64,000 bases of DNA from Clostridia bacterium (GTDB lineage: Bacteria; Bacillota; Clostridia; UBA1381): contig JAFSXU010000033.1 of NCBI GenBank assembly GCA_017443895.1, positions 52,269-116,268 of the forward strand. The letters are read 5' to 3'. A program made the translations under genes and the position numbers. Under the pieces are notes generated by a model, which did not search any database, was not told where the DNA came from, and saw only the letters and a list, made by a program, of their open reading frames with translations. This document shows positions 48,999-58,056 of the stretch, piece after piece. The number at the start of each line of letters is the position of its first letter. Positions within the stretch are counted from its first letter, which is position 1.

Positions 48999-51992
48999 GT
49001 GGACAAGAAGCATATATTGAGAAAAGCAATTTCTATAAGCGCTGTTTTGGCTATGGCTTTGGGCGCAGTGCCGTCATCTTTGGCATCTGAGCTTAACGGA
49101 ACGAAGGAAATTGTTTGCAAGGTGGGGGATAACCTTACAATCAGCAATCCTGTTTCAGGTGCGGCAGAAACTCAAAAGCTCATAGACAATAAGCCTGAAA
49201 TGAAAAGACCGATGGAAAATTTGGACAGAGGTCTTGTTGCGGTAACTACAGAAAACGGAAATTTTATTTCATGGCGTTGGTTAGGTTATGAAAGCCTTGA
49301 GGTTAAGTATAACCTGTATAAGAATGGAACAAAGTTAAATGAAGAGCCAATGTCTCTTACAAACTATACAGATACATCGGGTAAGGCTACCGATAAATAC
49401 AGCGTAAGCACTGTTGTTGACGGTGTTGAGTCACCGAAATGCGATGAGGTGTCTGTTTGGGATAAGGGCTATTTTGAAATCCCTGTTGATAAGCCTGCGG
49501 ATTCTCCTGTAGGTACAAATCCAGGCATATACAGACCGGGTGATGTGTCGGTTGGTGATCTTGACGGCGACGGAGATATGGAAATTGTCTTAAAGTGGGA
49601 TAGTATTGATATTGATGCCGGCAAAGGCGGTGTTACAAATAATTGTATCATTGATGCGTACGAGCTTGACGGTACAAAAATGTGGAGAATAGACTTAGGT
49701 ATGAATATCCGTCAAGGCCCACACGATACGCAGTTTATCGTAGGCGATTTTGACGGCGACGGTGCCGCAGAGGTTTCAATGCGAACAGCCGACGGCACTG
49801 TTGCAGGTGACGGTACGGTTATAGGTGATGCTAAAAAGGATTGGCGTGATTCAAACGGCAAGAACTTGGAAGGACCGTTATATAACACTGTATTTAAGGG
49901 CAGTGACGGCTCTGTTATTGATTCAATTCCGTATTTCCAGCAGTCAAAGGGTAAGTACTCAGACGGAACAGAATGGGATATTTCATCGTGGGGCGATGAC
50001 TGGGGCAACCGTTCAGAGAGATATTTGGGCGGATATGCTTGCTTTGACGGCGTCCACACATCATTTATTCAGTCAAGAGGCTACTACGGAAGAACCTGCA
50101 TAGGTGCATACCACCTTGAGAATGGAAAGATAGTAAAGGATTTTGAATTTGATTCAACAGCTCCTGAATATACTATGGAAGACGGATCGCACCCATACAG
50201 CGGACAAGGCTATCATAACCTCACTGTAGCAGATATTGACTATGACGGTAAAGACGAGTTAGTGTTTGGCAATCTTGTATTGGATAACGATGGCACACCG
50301 ATGTATTCAACTAACTTAGGACATGGCGATGCACAGCATTTGGGTGATTTTGTTCTTTCAAACCCCGGACTTGAGGTATATACATGTCAGGAATACAGAG
50401 GCGTTGATTATGGCTTTGCAATGCGTGATGCAAGAACGGGAGAATTTATATACGGAATAAAGACAGAAACGGATAACGGCAGAGCGTGTGCCGGTGATAT
50501 TGATCCAAATTATGAAGGCGCTGAAGCGTGGAGCGCATACGGAGTGCTTACAGCCTCTGACGGTACTGTAATATCAACAAACTATTCAATGCCTACAAAC
50601 GCTACAATCTATTGGGACGGCGATTTGGGAAAAGAGGTTTATGACGGCAACGCCGTATATAAATGGAACTCAAAGGAACAGGAAATAAAGCCTATATTTA
50701 AGGCGGTTGGCGCTCATTCAATAAATGCGGCAAAGTCAAACCCATGCTTGCAGGCTGATATAATCGGCGACTGGAGAGAGGATTTAATATTTGCTGCCGA
50801 TGATATGGAGCATTTAAGAATTTATACAACAACCATTCCTACATCGTACAGGATACCTACCTTAATGCATAACTGGGAATACCGTGATGCTATCGGTTGG
50901 CAGAATGTATGCTATAACCAGCCTCCGCATGTTGATTATAATCTTGGCTTTGATGCAGACAAAATTCCTGTACCCGATATAAGCGTCAAGGGTGATGACG
51001 GTATTTTCTCAAACCCTGACTATTCAAAGAAGTACTGGAGTATTAAGGACTTGTATTTTGGTGATACGGTTGAATTGGTGCCGGGCTATTCAACGGCTTT
51101 GGTAAACGGTGCAAAGAGAAGAGTTGATAATGATAATCTTGATGTAAAGCCATACATCAACTCAAATGACAGAACTATGGTACCGTTAAGGTTTATTGCA
51201 GAGGCATTCGGCGCAGATGTAGCATATGATAACGATACAAGGGAAATTACAATTGAGCTTAGAAAGCGTGCTATCAGGATGGTACCTGACAATTCGAGCT
51301 ACACAGTAGACGGTAAGAGTTTAACAATGGATACAGCTCCTGTAATATCCGACGACAGAACATTTGTGCCGTTAAGAGCTGTTGGTGAGGCGCTTGACAG
51401 GCGTGTTGGCTATATGCCAAATGCAGGTACAGGTGATGCTCTAATAGTTGTTTCTACTGTTGATAATCCTGTTTCGCAGGAGCAGGTTTATAATGAGATA
51501 GAGAAGATTAAGCCTGTTGCAAATAAGGTAAACAATGACTATAGCCAAATTGAAAACTACGGTGATGAGAGCAATGGACTAAGAATAAATATAACTGCCG
51601 CAACAGCTTTAGACAAGGCTGATTATAACCTTGAAGAAGGTCAGGAGGCAGAGGAGCCAAAGGATGCATCGGCAGTTATTGATTATGATTTAGGTACTTC
51701 TGTTACAATCCCTGCAGGCGGTTGTGTAACTATTGATAACGGTAGCTGGGCAGGTGTCCCTGCGGTAGTTATAGCGTTTGGCGATGATAAAATTCATAAA
51801 TTCAGAATTGATTATTCATCAAACGGTACATCGTGGCAGATTGGCCTTGCAGACAGGATTTCGGACGGAGTAAAGGACGAATATGAAAAGTATTACTTTG
51901 GCTGTCCGCTCTATCCGAGATATGTAAGATATGTATCAATGGACGATACAGAAACTACAATTTCGGAGTTTGCACAGGCAAGAGTAGACTAA
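48999..51992 (+). CDS. Secreted PL11 rhamnogalacturonan lyase with copper-amine-oxidase-like stalk
   Basis: This lyase cleaves the rhamnogalacturonan I backbone outside the cell. The 997-residue product has a signal peptide (about 1-28), then a PL11 beta-propeller (about 60-640) with repeated calcium loops such as DLDGDGDMEIVLKW and DFDGDGAAEVSMRT, and IRQGPHDTQF. Two copper-amine-oxidase-N-like repeats follow (about 695-830; NDRTMVPLRFIAEAFG and DDRTFVPLRAVGEAL), likely a wall-facing stalk. The C-terminal region (about 900-997) resembles a discoidin-like carbohydrate-binding domain. The SD (GAGAGGG) ends where the first ATG (48993) begins, so GTG at 48999 is preferred. No SLH or LPxTG anchor is visible. 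Confidence 0.92.
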   Translation: MDKKHILRKAISISAVLAMALGAVPSSLASELNGTKEIVCKVGDNLTISNPVSGAAETQKLIDNKPEMKRPMENLDRGLVAVTTENGNFISWRWLGYESLEVKYNLYKNGTKLNEEPMSLTNYTDTSGKATDKYSVSTVVDGVESPKCDEVSVWDKGYFEIPVDKPADSPVGTNPGIYRPGDVSVGDLDGDGDMEIVLKWDSIDIDAGKGGVTNNCIIDAYELDGTKMWRIDLGMNIRQGPHDTQFIVGDFDGDGAAEVSMRTADGTVAGDGTVIGDAKKDWRDSNGKNLEGPLYNTVFKGSDGSVIDSIPYFQQSKGKYSDGTEWDISSWGDDWGNRSERYLGGYACFDGVHTSFIQSRGYYGRTCIGAYHLENGKIVKDFEFDSTAPEYTMEDGSHPYSGQGYHNLTVADIDYDGKDELVFGNLVLDNDGTPMYSTNLGHGDAQHLGDFVLSNPGLEVYTCQEYRGVDYGFAMRDARTGEFIYGIKTETDNGRACAGDIDPNYEGAEAWSAYGVLTASDGTVISTNYSMPTNATIYWDGDLGKEVYDGNAVYKWNSKEQEIKPIFKAVGAHSINAAKSNPCLQADIIGDWREDLIFAADDMEHLRIYTTTIPTSYRIPTLMHNWEYRDAIGWQNVCYNQPPHVDYNLGFDADKIPVPDISVKGDDGIFSNPDYSKKYWSIKDLYFGDTVELVPGYSTALVNGAKRRVDNDNLDVKPYINSNDRTMVPLRFIAEAFGADVAYDNDTREITIELRKRAIRMVPDNSSYTVDGKSLTMDTAPVISDDRTFVPLRAVGEALDRRVGYMPNAGTGDALIVVSTVDNPVSQEQVYNEIEKIKPVANKVNNDYSQIENYGDESNGLRINITAATALDKADYNLEEGQEAEEPKDASAVIDYDLGTSVTIPAGGCVTIDNGSWAGVPAVVIAFGDDKIHKFRIDYSSNGTSWQIGLADRISDGVKDEYEKYYFGCPLYPRYVRYVSMDDTETTISEFAQARVD

Positions 51993-52024
51993 ATTATACC
52001 AAGCATACATCAATAAAGCTGTAC

Positions 52025-52061
52025 AAAAAGAGGATTTGCATAATGCATTTCCTCTTTTTTT
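52025..52061 (+). terminator. Terminator after the PL11 gene
   Basis: AAAAAGAGGA pairs with TCCTCTTTTT, with an inner GCA/TGC pair and mismatches between, then a T run. Confidence 0.8.
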
Positions 52062-52082
52062 GGAGTAATTATCATAAAACTA

Positions 52083-52111
52083 TTGACAAATATTCAAAAA
52101 CAGTCTATTAT
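52083..52111 (+). promoter_or_regulatory. Promoter of the second AraC gene
   Basis: TTGACA (52083-52088) and TATTAT (52106-52111) are separated by 17 bases. Confidence 0.75.
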
Positions 52112-52149
52112 GTTCATAGACAAAATTAGTCCTAAATAAGGAGCATATT

Positions 52150-52974
52150 ATGTTTTTTTATGAAAATGAATTATTTGGCGACAATACAATATACAGGCCG
52201 AATATAATTGAAAATTTTAATTTTGCGCCTCATTTTCACCGTTCATACGAGCTTTTGAGTGTTATTTCGGGGGAAATGAGAGTAATAATTGATGATGTTG
52301 AATATAATTTAAAGGAAAGCGATGTGCTTATAATATTCCCTAATCAGATACACAGCTTTGAAAGCCAAGGGTATTCAATGATAAATCTGATAATCTTTTC
52401 CCCGGAGCTTGTCGGTATGTTCTATTCCGAATACAAAAATCTTGTGCCGGAGAATAATAGGGTAGTGGGGTTTGATTTCGGTCAGGAGCGGGCGTTTACC
52501 GATAATGTATTTATACAGAAATCAATTCTTTATAAGGCAATAGGAACTCTTGTAGATACCACTACATTTAAAAGAGCCAATGTTATGGGCGATTTTAAGC
52601 TGATACATAGAATATTGTCTTTTGTAGAGGAAAACTTTTCAAAGGAGTGCTCGCTAAAGGATGCAGCTAAAATTTTAAAATACGATTATGCGTATCTGTC
52701 AAAGCAGTTTATTCGGGCTATGAATATGAGTTATACCGAATATCTGAACCGATACAGGATAAGTCATGCATGCTACCTTATAAACAATAAAAATGCATCA
52801 ATAGGGGATATATACCTAAATTGCGGTTTTGAAAACGCAAGGAGTTTCAACAGAAACTTTAAAAAATATACCGGCATGACACCGTCTGAATATAAGAATG
52901 ATATGTATTCAAAAACCTATAAGGAATATAATAAACTTAATAAACGCAAAGAAGAAAAACAGGATGGTGAATAA
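52150..52974 (+). CDS. AraC family transcriptional regulator
   Basis: The 274-residue product has an N-terminal cupin domain (about 15-100, FAPHFHRSYELLSVISGEM) and a C-terminal AraC double helix-turn-helix (about 160-255; AAKILKYDYAYLSKQF and NCGFENARSFNRNFKKYTG). It follows the PL11 gene in the same direction but behind its own terminator and promoter, so it may regulate the pectin genes next to it. A basic, low-complexity tail ends the protein, and its last codons form part of a terminator stem. Confidence 0.92.
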   Translation: MFFYENELFGDNTIYRPNIIENFNFAPHFHRSYELLSVISGEMRVIIDDVEYNLKESDVLIIFPNQIHSFESQGYSMINLIIFSPELVGMFYSEYKNLVPENNRVVGFDFGQERAFTDNVFIQKSILYKAIGTLVDTTTFKRANVMGDFKLIHRILSFVEENFSKECSLKDAAKILKYDYAYLSKQFIRAMNMSYTEYLNRYRISHACYLINNKNASIGDIYLNCGFENARSFNRNFKKYTGMTPSEYKNDMYSKTYKEYNKLNKRKEEKQDGE

Positions 52975-52990
52975 CTCACCATCCTGTTGG
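52959..52990. terminator. Terminator overlapping the AraC stop
   Basis: AACAGGATGGTGA pairs with TCACCATCCTGTT around the loop ATAAC, which contains part of the AraC stop codon. It lies just before the convergent glmS end. Confidence 0.85.
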
Positions 52991-53005
52991 TTTATATAAT
53001 GTACA

Positions 53006-54829
53006 TTATTCAACTGTAACAGATTTTGCCAAGTTCTTCGGCTTATCTATATCACAGCCTTTGTTCGATGCGACATAATAGCTGAATAATTGAAGCGGAA
53101 TAACCGTAAGCGACGGCATAAGCAGCTCTGAAACGGCAGGGAGGGAGATAATATGGTCTGCAACATCGCTCATATCCTCGTTCTCGGTGGTAACTCCCAT
53201 TACAACCGCGCCTCTTGCTTTAACCTCTTTTACATTTGATACTGTTTTATCAAACAGCTCTGAGCCTGTAGCAAGTGCTATAACCAAAGTCCCGTCCTCA
53301 ATAAGTGAGATTGTGCCGTGCTTTAATTCGCCTGCGGCATATGCCTCTGAATGGATATATGAGATTTCCTTAAGCTTCAATGATCCTTCAAGTGCAACGG
53401 CATAGTCGAGATTTCTGCCGATAAAGAATATGGAATGGCAGTTATAGAACTTTGATGCAAGGTACTGTAACTGATCCTTGTTCTTTAAAACATCTTCAAC
53501 CATTTGCGGTAATTTTTCAATATCCTCAACAAGCTTTTTATATTCACCGCTTGTTAAAAGCCCGAGCTTATCAGCCATATATGTTGAAATAAGGTAAATA
53601 ACAGATAACTGTGTACTGTATGCCTTAGTTGTAGCAACGGCAATTTCGGGGCCTGCCCATGTGTAAATAACATCGTCAGATGCCTTTGCAATAGCCGAGC
53701 CTTCAACATTTACAATTGATAATATTCTTGCACCGTGATTTTTGGCTTCTTTGAGTGCTGCCAATGTATCTGCGGTTTCGCCCGATTGACTGATTGCAAT
53801 AACCAAATCCTCTGCGCCGACTATAGGGTCACAATATCTGAATTCAGATGCAAGCTGTGTCTCAACGGGAATTCTGCACATTTTCTCAATTACATATTTT
53901 GCAACAACTCCTACATGGTATGCGCTGCCGCAAGCTACAATATAAATCTTTCTTATTTTCTTTATATCCTCGGTTGTCAAGGATACACTGTCAAGAACAA
54001 TTTTTCCGTTCTGTATACGAGGGGAGATAGTGTTTCTTAAAGCTGTAGGCTGTTCCTCGATCTCCTTCATCATAAAGTGCTCGTAACCGCCTTTTTCGGC
54101 CGCATCAATATCCCAGGTAACCTTTGATACCTCTTTTTGAATTTCTTCCTTATCGGTGTTATAAATCTTAACGCCGTCTGCTTTTAATACAACTATCTCG
54201 TTATCCTCAAGATAATAAATATCCCTTGTATGCTTTAAGATTGCCGCAACATCTGATGCAATAAAGTTTTCACCATCGCCAAGGCCTACAATCATAGGAC
54301 TTGCTTTTCTTACTGCAACAAACTCATCAGGGTAGTCAGAACATAGAACACCCAATGCATATGAACCTTCCACGCGATTTATTACCTTTATAACCGCATC
54401 CATGATATCGCCCTTATAGTAATACTCAAATAAGTGGGCAACAACTTCGGTATCTGTTTCGGATATAAATTCAAAGCCTTTGTCCTGTAACTTTTTCTTT
54501 AATGACATATAATTCTCAATTATGCCGTTATGTACAACCGCAAATCTTCCCGATGACGATAGGTGAGGGTGGGCATTGGTATCTGAGGGCTCGCCGTGGG
54601 TTGCCCAACGGGTATGACCGATTCCCATAGTACCTTTAACATCATCACCGCCGTGAATTTTATCGGATAAAACCTGCAAGCGTCCTTTTGATTTTGCAAA
54701 CTCTATTTTATCGTTGTTAAAAACTGCAATACCTGCGCTGTCATAACCTCTGTATTCAAGCTTTGCAAGTCCGTCAAGTAAAATAGGAGACGCCTGATTT
54801 TTTCCGATATAGCCAACTATACCACACAT
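53006..54829 (-). CDS. glmS: Glucosamine-fructose-6-phosphate aminotransferase (isomerizing)
   Basis: GlmS makes glucosamine-6-phosphate from fructose-6-phosphate and glutamine for wall synthesis. The 607-residue product starts MCGIVGYIG, with the N-terminal nucleophile Cys, and has the glutaminase loop HTRWATHGEPS (about 73-83). Two SIS isomerase domains (about 285-590) carry SQSGETADTLAAL, and the C-terminus is the standard LAKSVTVE. The upstream region has a promoter but no glmS ribozyme core, so control differs from Bacillus. The stop faces the AraC gene across a shared terminator. Confidence 0.97.
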   Translation of the reverse strand: MCGIVGYIGKNQASPILLDGLAKLEYRGYDSAGIAVFNNDKIEFAKSKGRLQVLSDKIHGGDDVKGTMGIGHTRWATHGEPSDTNAHPHLSSSGRFAVVHNGIIENYMSLKKKLQDKGFEFISETDTEVVAHLFEYYYKGDIMDAVIKVINRVEGSYALGVLCSDYPDEFVAVRKASPMIVGLGDGENFIASDVAAILKHTRDIYYLEDNEIVVLKADGVKIYNTDKEEIQKEVSKVTWDIDAAEKGGYEHFMMKEIEEQPTALRNTISPRIQNGKIVLDSVSLTTEDIKKIRKIYIVACGSAYHVGVVAKYVIEKMCRIPVETQLASEFRYCDPIVGAEDLVIAISQSGETADTLAALKEAKNHGARILSIVNVEGSAIAKASDDVIYTWAGPEIAVATTKAYSTQLSVIYLISTYMADKLGLLTSGEYKKLVEDIEKLPQMVEDVLKNKDQLQYLASKFYNCHSIFFIGRNLDYAVALEGSLKLKEISYIHSEAYAAGELKHGTISLIEDGTLVIALATGSELFDKTVSNVKEVKARGAVVMGVTTENEDMSDVADHIISLPAVSELLMPSLTVIPLQLFSYYVASNKGCDIDKPKNLAKSVTVE

Positions 54830-54895
54830 AATATATAACCTCCAACAATAATATTGCTCTTTATAAAATAGCCTTCTGAATTTTATACATTTCTC

Positions 54896-54924
54896 ATTAT
54901 ATACTAAATATAAAATATTTGCAA
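54896..54924 (-). promoter_or_regulatory. glmS promoter
   Basis: On the minus strand, TTGCAA (54919-54924) and TATAAT (54896-54901) are 17 bases apart, about 70 bp before the glmS start. Confidence 0.75.
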
Positions 54925-55035
54925 GTAAATACTAAAAAAGTAATAATGTTACCATAATATGACAATTTAACAGGGGATATCCAAATAAGGATTTAACTCA
55001 AATAAATTGCCATTTATTATACTTAGAGTGTATTT

Positions 55036-55773
55036 TTAATAGGATATTGGCAAAATTGAACCAATATCGCAAATATCACCTTTTTTAAGCTCATATATAT
55101 CCACACCGTAATTTTTACAAAATGCTTTTATATTATCTGCGTCACTGTGTGTTTTTAACTCTCCGTTTAATGCGAGAATGTTTTTTGAAAGCTTACCCGT
55201 TGCGCCGCCGATAAATCCGTAGTCAAATCCGTCAAGCTCAATTTCTCCGCTTTTAATCAACAGTACATCAATATCATTCTTTTTTGCTTCATTATAAATG
55301 CTTATATCAGATGTTATTATTGCATTGTCATCTACAACGCAAATATTGCACTTTGTATACCCCTGGTTTGCTTTTAAAATTTTCTGCGACATAGGATTGT
55401 TCATTTTAAGAATTTCTATTTGATTTTTATAAGCAAAAATATAGTCTTTTAGTACTGTGATATTATAATATACATCATTGGGATAAATTTTTCCTAAATC
55501 GTAAGGTCCGCAAATCAAATCTGCGCCTGTAAGTATATCTTTATAATAGCTGTAGCTGTCAGGACTGCATATGAACCTGTTTTTGCCAAGATGTGCAATT
55601 GTAATATCGGCATGATGTGAAATTTCGCTCATAACCCTATTGCTGACAAACGCAAAAATTGGCTCAATTCCTAAGTTTTTCAGGGATTGCAAAGACTCCG
55701 TACCTATTTTTTCTGATACAAGCACCCTGTTTGAACATATGTTCGGGGTATTTGGAATTTCAATGTATCGCAT
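55036..55773 (-). CDS. DUF6873-type GME-fold protein
   Basis: The 245-residue product resembles clostridial proteins of the guanidine-modifying-enzyme superfamily, grouped as DUF6873. Supporting segments are the NICVVDDNAIITSD strand (about 142-155) and FIGGATGKLSKNILALNGEL (about 187-206). The catalytic residues of agmatine deiminase-like enzymes are not clearly all present, so an enzyme role is unproven. It lies nine bases downstream of mtnN and is probably co-transcribed with it. The SD is weak. A link to purine or polyamine salvage would fit mtnN but is speculative. Confidence 0.7.
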   Translation of the reverse strand: MRYIEIPNTPNICSNRVLVSEKIGTESLQSLKNLGIEPIFAFVSNRVMSEISHHADITIAHLGKNRFICSPDSYSYYKDILTGADLICGPYDLGKIYPNDVYYNITVLKDYIFAYKNQIEILKMNNPMSQKILKANQGYTKCNICVVDDNAIITSDISIYNEAKKNDIDVLLIKSGEIELDGFDYGFIGGATGKLSKNILALNGELKTHSDADNIKAFCKNYGVDIYELKKGDICDIGSILPISY

Positions 55774-55782
55774 AAGCTTTTT

Positions 55783-56484
55783 TTATAAATTACTGTATTT
55801 TTCAAGAACATTTAGCATAATCCGGACAGAATTTTTTGCCGCAGATTTTGCAAATGTAGGATAATCCATTGTTGCACCGTCGTTTGCACCGTCAGAAATG
55901 GCACGAAGAACCGCAAACGGAACATTATTTACCGTACACACATGACCGATACTTGCACCCTCCATTTCAGCTGCAATAGCATTAAAATTGGACTTTATTC
56001 TGTTTCGTGCCGTATCTTCACTTATAAACTGGTCTCCCGATGCAATAACACCTTTTATTGCCTTTATCTCCCCTATTTGGTTTGCAACCTCTAAAAGCAC
56101 ATCCGAAAGCTCTTTGTCACAATCCATATACACCTTGTTCATACCTGATATAAAGCCTACAGGGTCACCTAACGGCGATGTGTCCATATCGTGTTCCACA
56201 ACAGCTGTTGCAACAGCGATATCGCCAATTTCAAACTCGCCCGATAATCCGCCCGCAACGCCGATATTTATAATAATATCGGGCTTGAATGTAAGTATCA
56301 TAGTCTGTGCGCAAATTGCGGCATTTACCTTACCAACACCTGCGGTCGCAACCACTGTTTCTACTCCGTTTATTTTTCCGCTGTAAAAATCAACCGAGCT
56401 TATGGTAGTAATGACAGCTTTATCCATTTTATCCTTTAATGCATTTACCTCAAGGTCCATTGCGCCTATTATTCCAAATTTCAT
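55783..56484 (-). CDS. mtnN: 5'-Methylthioadenosine/S-adenosylhomocysteine nucleosidase
   Basis: MtnN hydrolyses methylthioadenosine and SAH to adenine and a thioribose, recycling SAM by-products. The 233-residue product starts MKFGIIGAMDLEVNAL, with the catalytic Glu12 in that segment. It contains INIGVAGGLS (about 76-85), the EMEGASIGHVC substrate site (about 171-181), and the catalytic Asp in RAISDGAND. A near-perfect promoter lies about 35-63 bp upstream. The DUF6873 gene follows in the same unit. Confidence 0.96.
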   Translation of the reverse strand: MKFGIIGAMDLEVNALKDKMDKAVITTISSVDFYSGKINGVETVVATAGVGKVNAAICAQTMILTFKPDIIINIGVAGGLSGEFEIGDIAVATAVVEHDMDTSPLGDPVGFISGMNKVYMDCDKELSDVLLEVANQIGEIKAIKGVIASGDQFISEDTARNRIKSNFNAIAAEMEGASIGHVCTVNNVPFAVLRAISDGANDGATMDYPTFAKSAAKNSVRIMLNVLEKYSNL

Positions 56485-56518
56485 ATGTATGTCTCACTTT
56501 CATATATAATATGTAATT

Positions 56519-56547
56519 ATTATAAGCCATCAAAGTTCATTTGTCAA
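56519..56547 (-). promoter_or_regulatory. mtnN promoter (consensus)
   Basis: On the minus strand, TTGACA (56542-56547) and TATAAT (56519-56524) are exactly 17 bases apart, a full SigA consensus. Confidence 0.88.
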
Positions 56548-56574
56548 ATTTAGCGCATACCGCTCAAATTAACC

Positions 56575-56603
56575 TTTACAACTGCATAAAAAAGTTGTAT
56601 AAT
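56575..56603 (+). promoter_or_regulatory. Promoter of the exonuclease gene
   Basis: TTTACA (56575-56580) and TATAAT (56598-56603) are 17 bases apart. The site is divergent from the mtnN promoter and lies about 20 bp before the start codon. Confidence 0.75.
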
Positions 56604-56624
56604 AGCCATTACGAGGTAAACATA

Positions 56625-57233
56625 ATGGATTTTGTAGCAATAGATTTTGAAACTGCAACATCAAAATTCACAAGTGCATGCAGTCTTGGATTTTGTGTTG
56701 TTGAGGATAATAAAATAGTAAAAAGAAAAGAAATATATATACGCCCTGTGCCGTTTGAGTTTAATGAATATAATATAAAAATTCACGGTATAGAACCGTA
56801 TATGGTAGAAAACAAGCCCACATTTGACGAATACTGGAACGATTTAAAGCCGTATTTGAATAACAAAACGGTGATTGCACATAATGCAATATTTGATGTG
56901 GGAGTCCTGTGCGCAATGCTTGATTTATTCGGTATCGAATACCCAAAATTCAAGTATCTTTGCACTGTAAAGCTATCTCAAAAGGCATATCCCGAATTAT
57001 CATCACACAAGCTAAATAATCTGTGCGATGCATTGGGTATTAAATTTCATCATCATCAAGCATATGATGATGCCTACGCTTGCGCTATGGTTATGCTAAG
57101 GATTTTGGAGGATTACAGTCTGGATAATCTTGACGAGGTTGAAGAATGTTTTGAAATGGAGATTGGCAGAGTATATCCGGGCTGTCATTTAAAATGCAAG
57201 AAAAACAAAAAGAAACAAAGTGTCAGAAAATAA
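56625..57233 (+). CDS. DEDDh 3'-5' exonuclease (DNA polymerase III epsilon-like)
   Basis: The 202-residue product has the DEDDh exonuclease motifs: ExoI DFETAT (about 5-10), ExoII HNAIFDVG (about 87-94) and ExoIII HHQAYDDAYA (about 145-154), giving all acidic residues and the general-base His. This is a free-standing proofreading-type exonuclease, not fused to a polymerase; a repair or RNA-processing role is possible. An in-frame open stretch begins at 56541, but it covers the promoter. The ATG at 56625 has an SD (GAGG) eight bases upstream. The C-terminal tail is lysine-rich. Confidence 0.9.
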   Translation: MDFVAIDFETATSKFTSACSLGFCVVEDNKIVKRKEIYIRPVPFEFNEYNIKIHGIEPYMVENKPTFDEYWNDLKPYLNNKTVIAHNAIFDVGVLCAMLDLFGIEYPKFKYLCTVKLSQKAYPELSSHKLNNLCDALGIKFHHHQAYDDAYACAMVMLRILEDYSLDNLDEVEECFEMEIGRVYPGCHLKCKKNKKKQSVRK

Positions 57234-57251
57234 AACGACACTTTGTTTTTT
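57213..57251. terminator. Terminator shared by the exonuclease and phosphoesterase genes
   Basis: AAACAAAGTGTC pairs with GACACTTTGTTT around a 12-nt loop containing the exonuclease stop codon, with a T run after it. It reaches the stop of the convergent gene. Confidence 0.85.
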
Positions 57252-57948
57252 AGTCCAATAATTTTACGGGATTAAAGTTAATATAATCACCCGACACAAG
57301 CTTATATTCCACATCGCGAATATTACCCAATACCGCATTTTTATGTGAATATGAATGAAGATGCCCGTATATGCAGGCTAAAACGGAATTTTCTTCTAAT
57401 GTATTTACAAATTCATTCCCCTCACCTGCCACAGACATTGGCGGATAATGCGTAAATACCATTTTTTTATCTTGATTTTTTGCACTGTCAAGCGATAATT
57501 TGAGTCTGATTACTTCCCTGTCAAAAATCCGCCTGTCCTCGTCATTAAAACCGCTCCAAGCAGGGTGCTTCCAACCACGGGTTCCGCATAAGGCAATGTC
57601 CTCATACATAAAATGATTATTCTGCATAAAATCTATATCATTAAAACCATTCTCGTAAACAAACTGCTTTAGCTTGTTCATGGTTGTCCACCAGTAGTCA
57701 TGGTTTCCTTTTAAAAGTATTTTTTTACCGTTTAATTTGCTTAGAAACTCAAAATCGGCATATGCCTCGTCAAGATATGTTGCCCACGAAAAATCGCCCG
57801 GTATAATAACAAGATCATCATTTTTAACATTCGATTGCCAGTTATCTGCTATGCGCTCAACATAATTTTCCCATTTGGCGCCAAATATGTCCATAGGCTT
57901 ATTTATTCCTAACGGTAAATGCAAATCAGCTATTGTAAATAATGCCAT
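57250..57948 (-). CDS. Metallophosphoesterase
   Basis: The 232-residue product has the calcineurin-like phosphoesterase motif series: ADLHLPLG (about 6-13), IPGDFSW, LKGNHDYWW (about 76-84), FTHYPP and YGHLHSYSH. The His, Asp and Asn residues needed to bind two metal ions are therefore present. The substrate is not evident. The open frame extends upstream by 33 codons, but the SD (GGAG) nine bases before this ATG and the immediate start of the fold favour the shorter protein. Confidence 0.9.
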   Translation of the reverse strand: MALFTIADLHLPLGINKPMDIFGAKWENYVERIADNWQSNVKNDDLVIIPGDFSWATYLDEAYADFEFLSKLNGKKILLKGNHDYWWTTMNKLKQFVYENGFNDIDFMQNNHFMYEDIALCGTRGWKHPAWSGFNDEDRRIFDREVIRLKLSLDSAKNQDKKMVFTHYPPMSVAGEGNEFVNTLEENSVLACIYGHLHSYSHKNAVLGNIRDVEYKLVSGDYINFNPVKLLD

Positions 57949-58006
57949 ATATTTTCTCCAAAGATTTATAATCAAGGGTATTATACAACAAAAATCTATA
58001 TAAATC

Positions 58007-58038
58007 AAGAAGGTGTTGCCTGTAGCAACACCTTCTTT
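58007..58038 (-). terminator. Terminator after pckA
   Basis: AAGAAGGTGTTGC pairs with GCAACACCTTCTT around a five-base loop, near the end of pckA on the minus strand. Confidence 0.85.
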
Positions 58039-58056
58039 AAAAAGCAACAGTCATTC

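Noticed and set aside
54830..55035. glmS ribozyme upstream of glmS
   Set aside because: I found no ribozyme core in the leader; only a promoter and AT-rich sequence are present.
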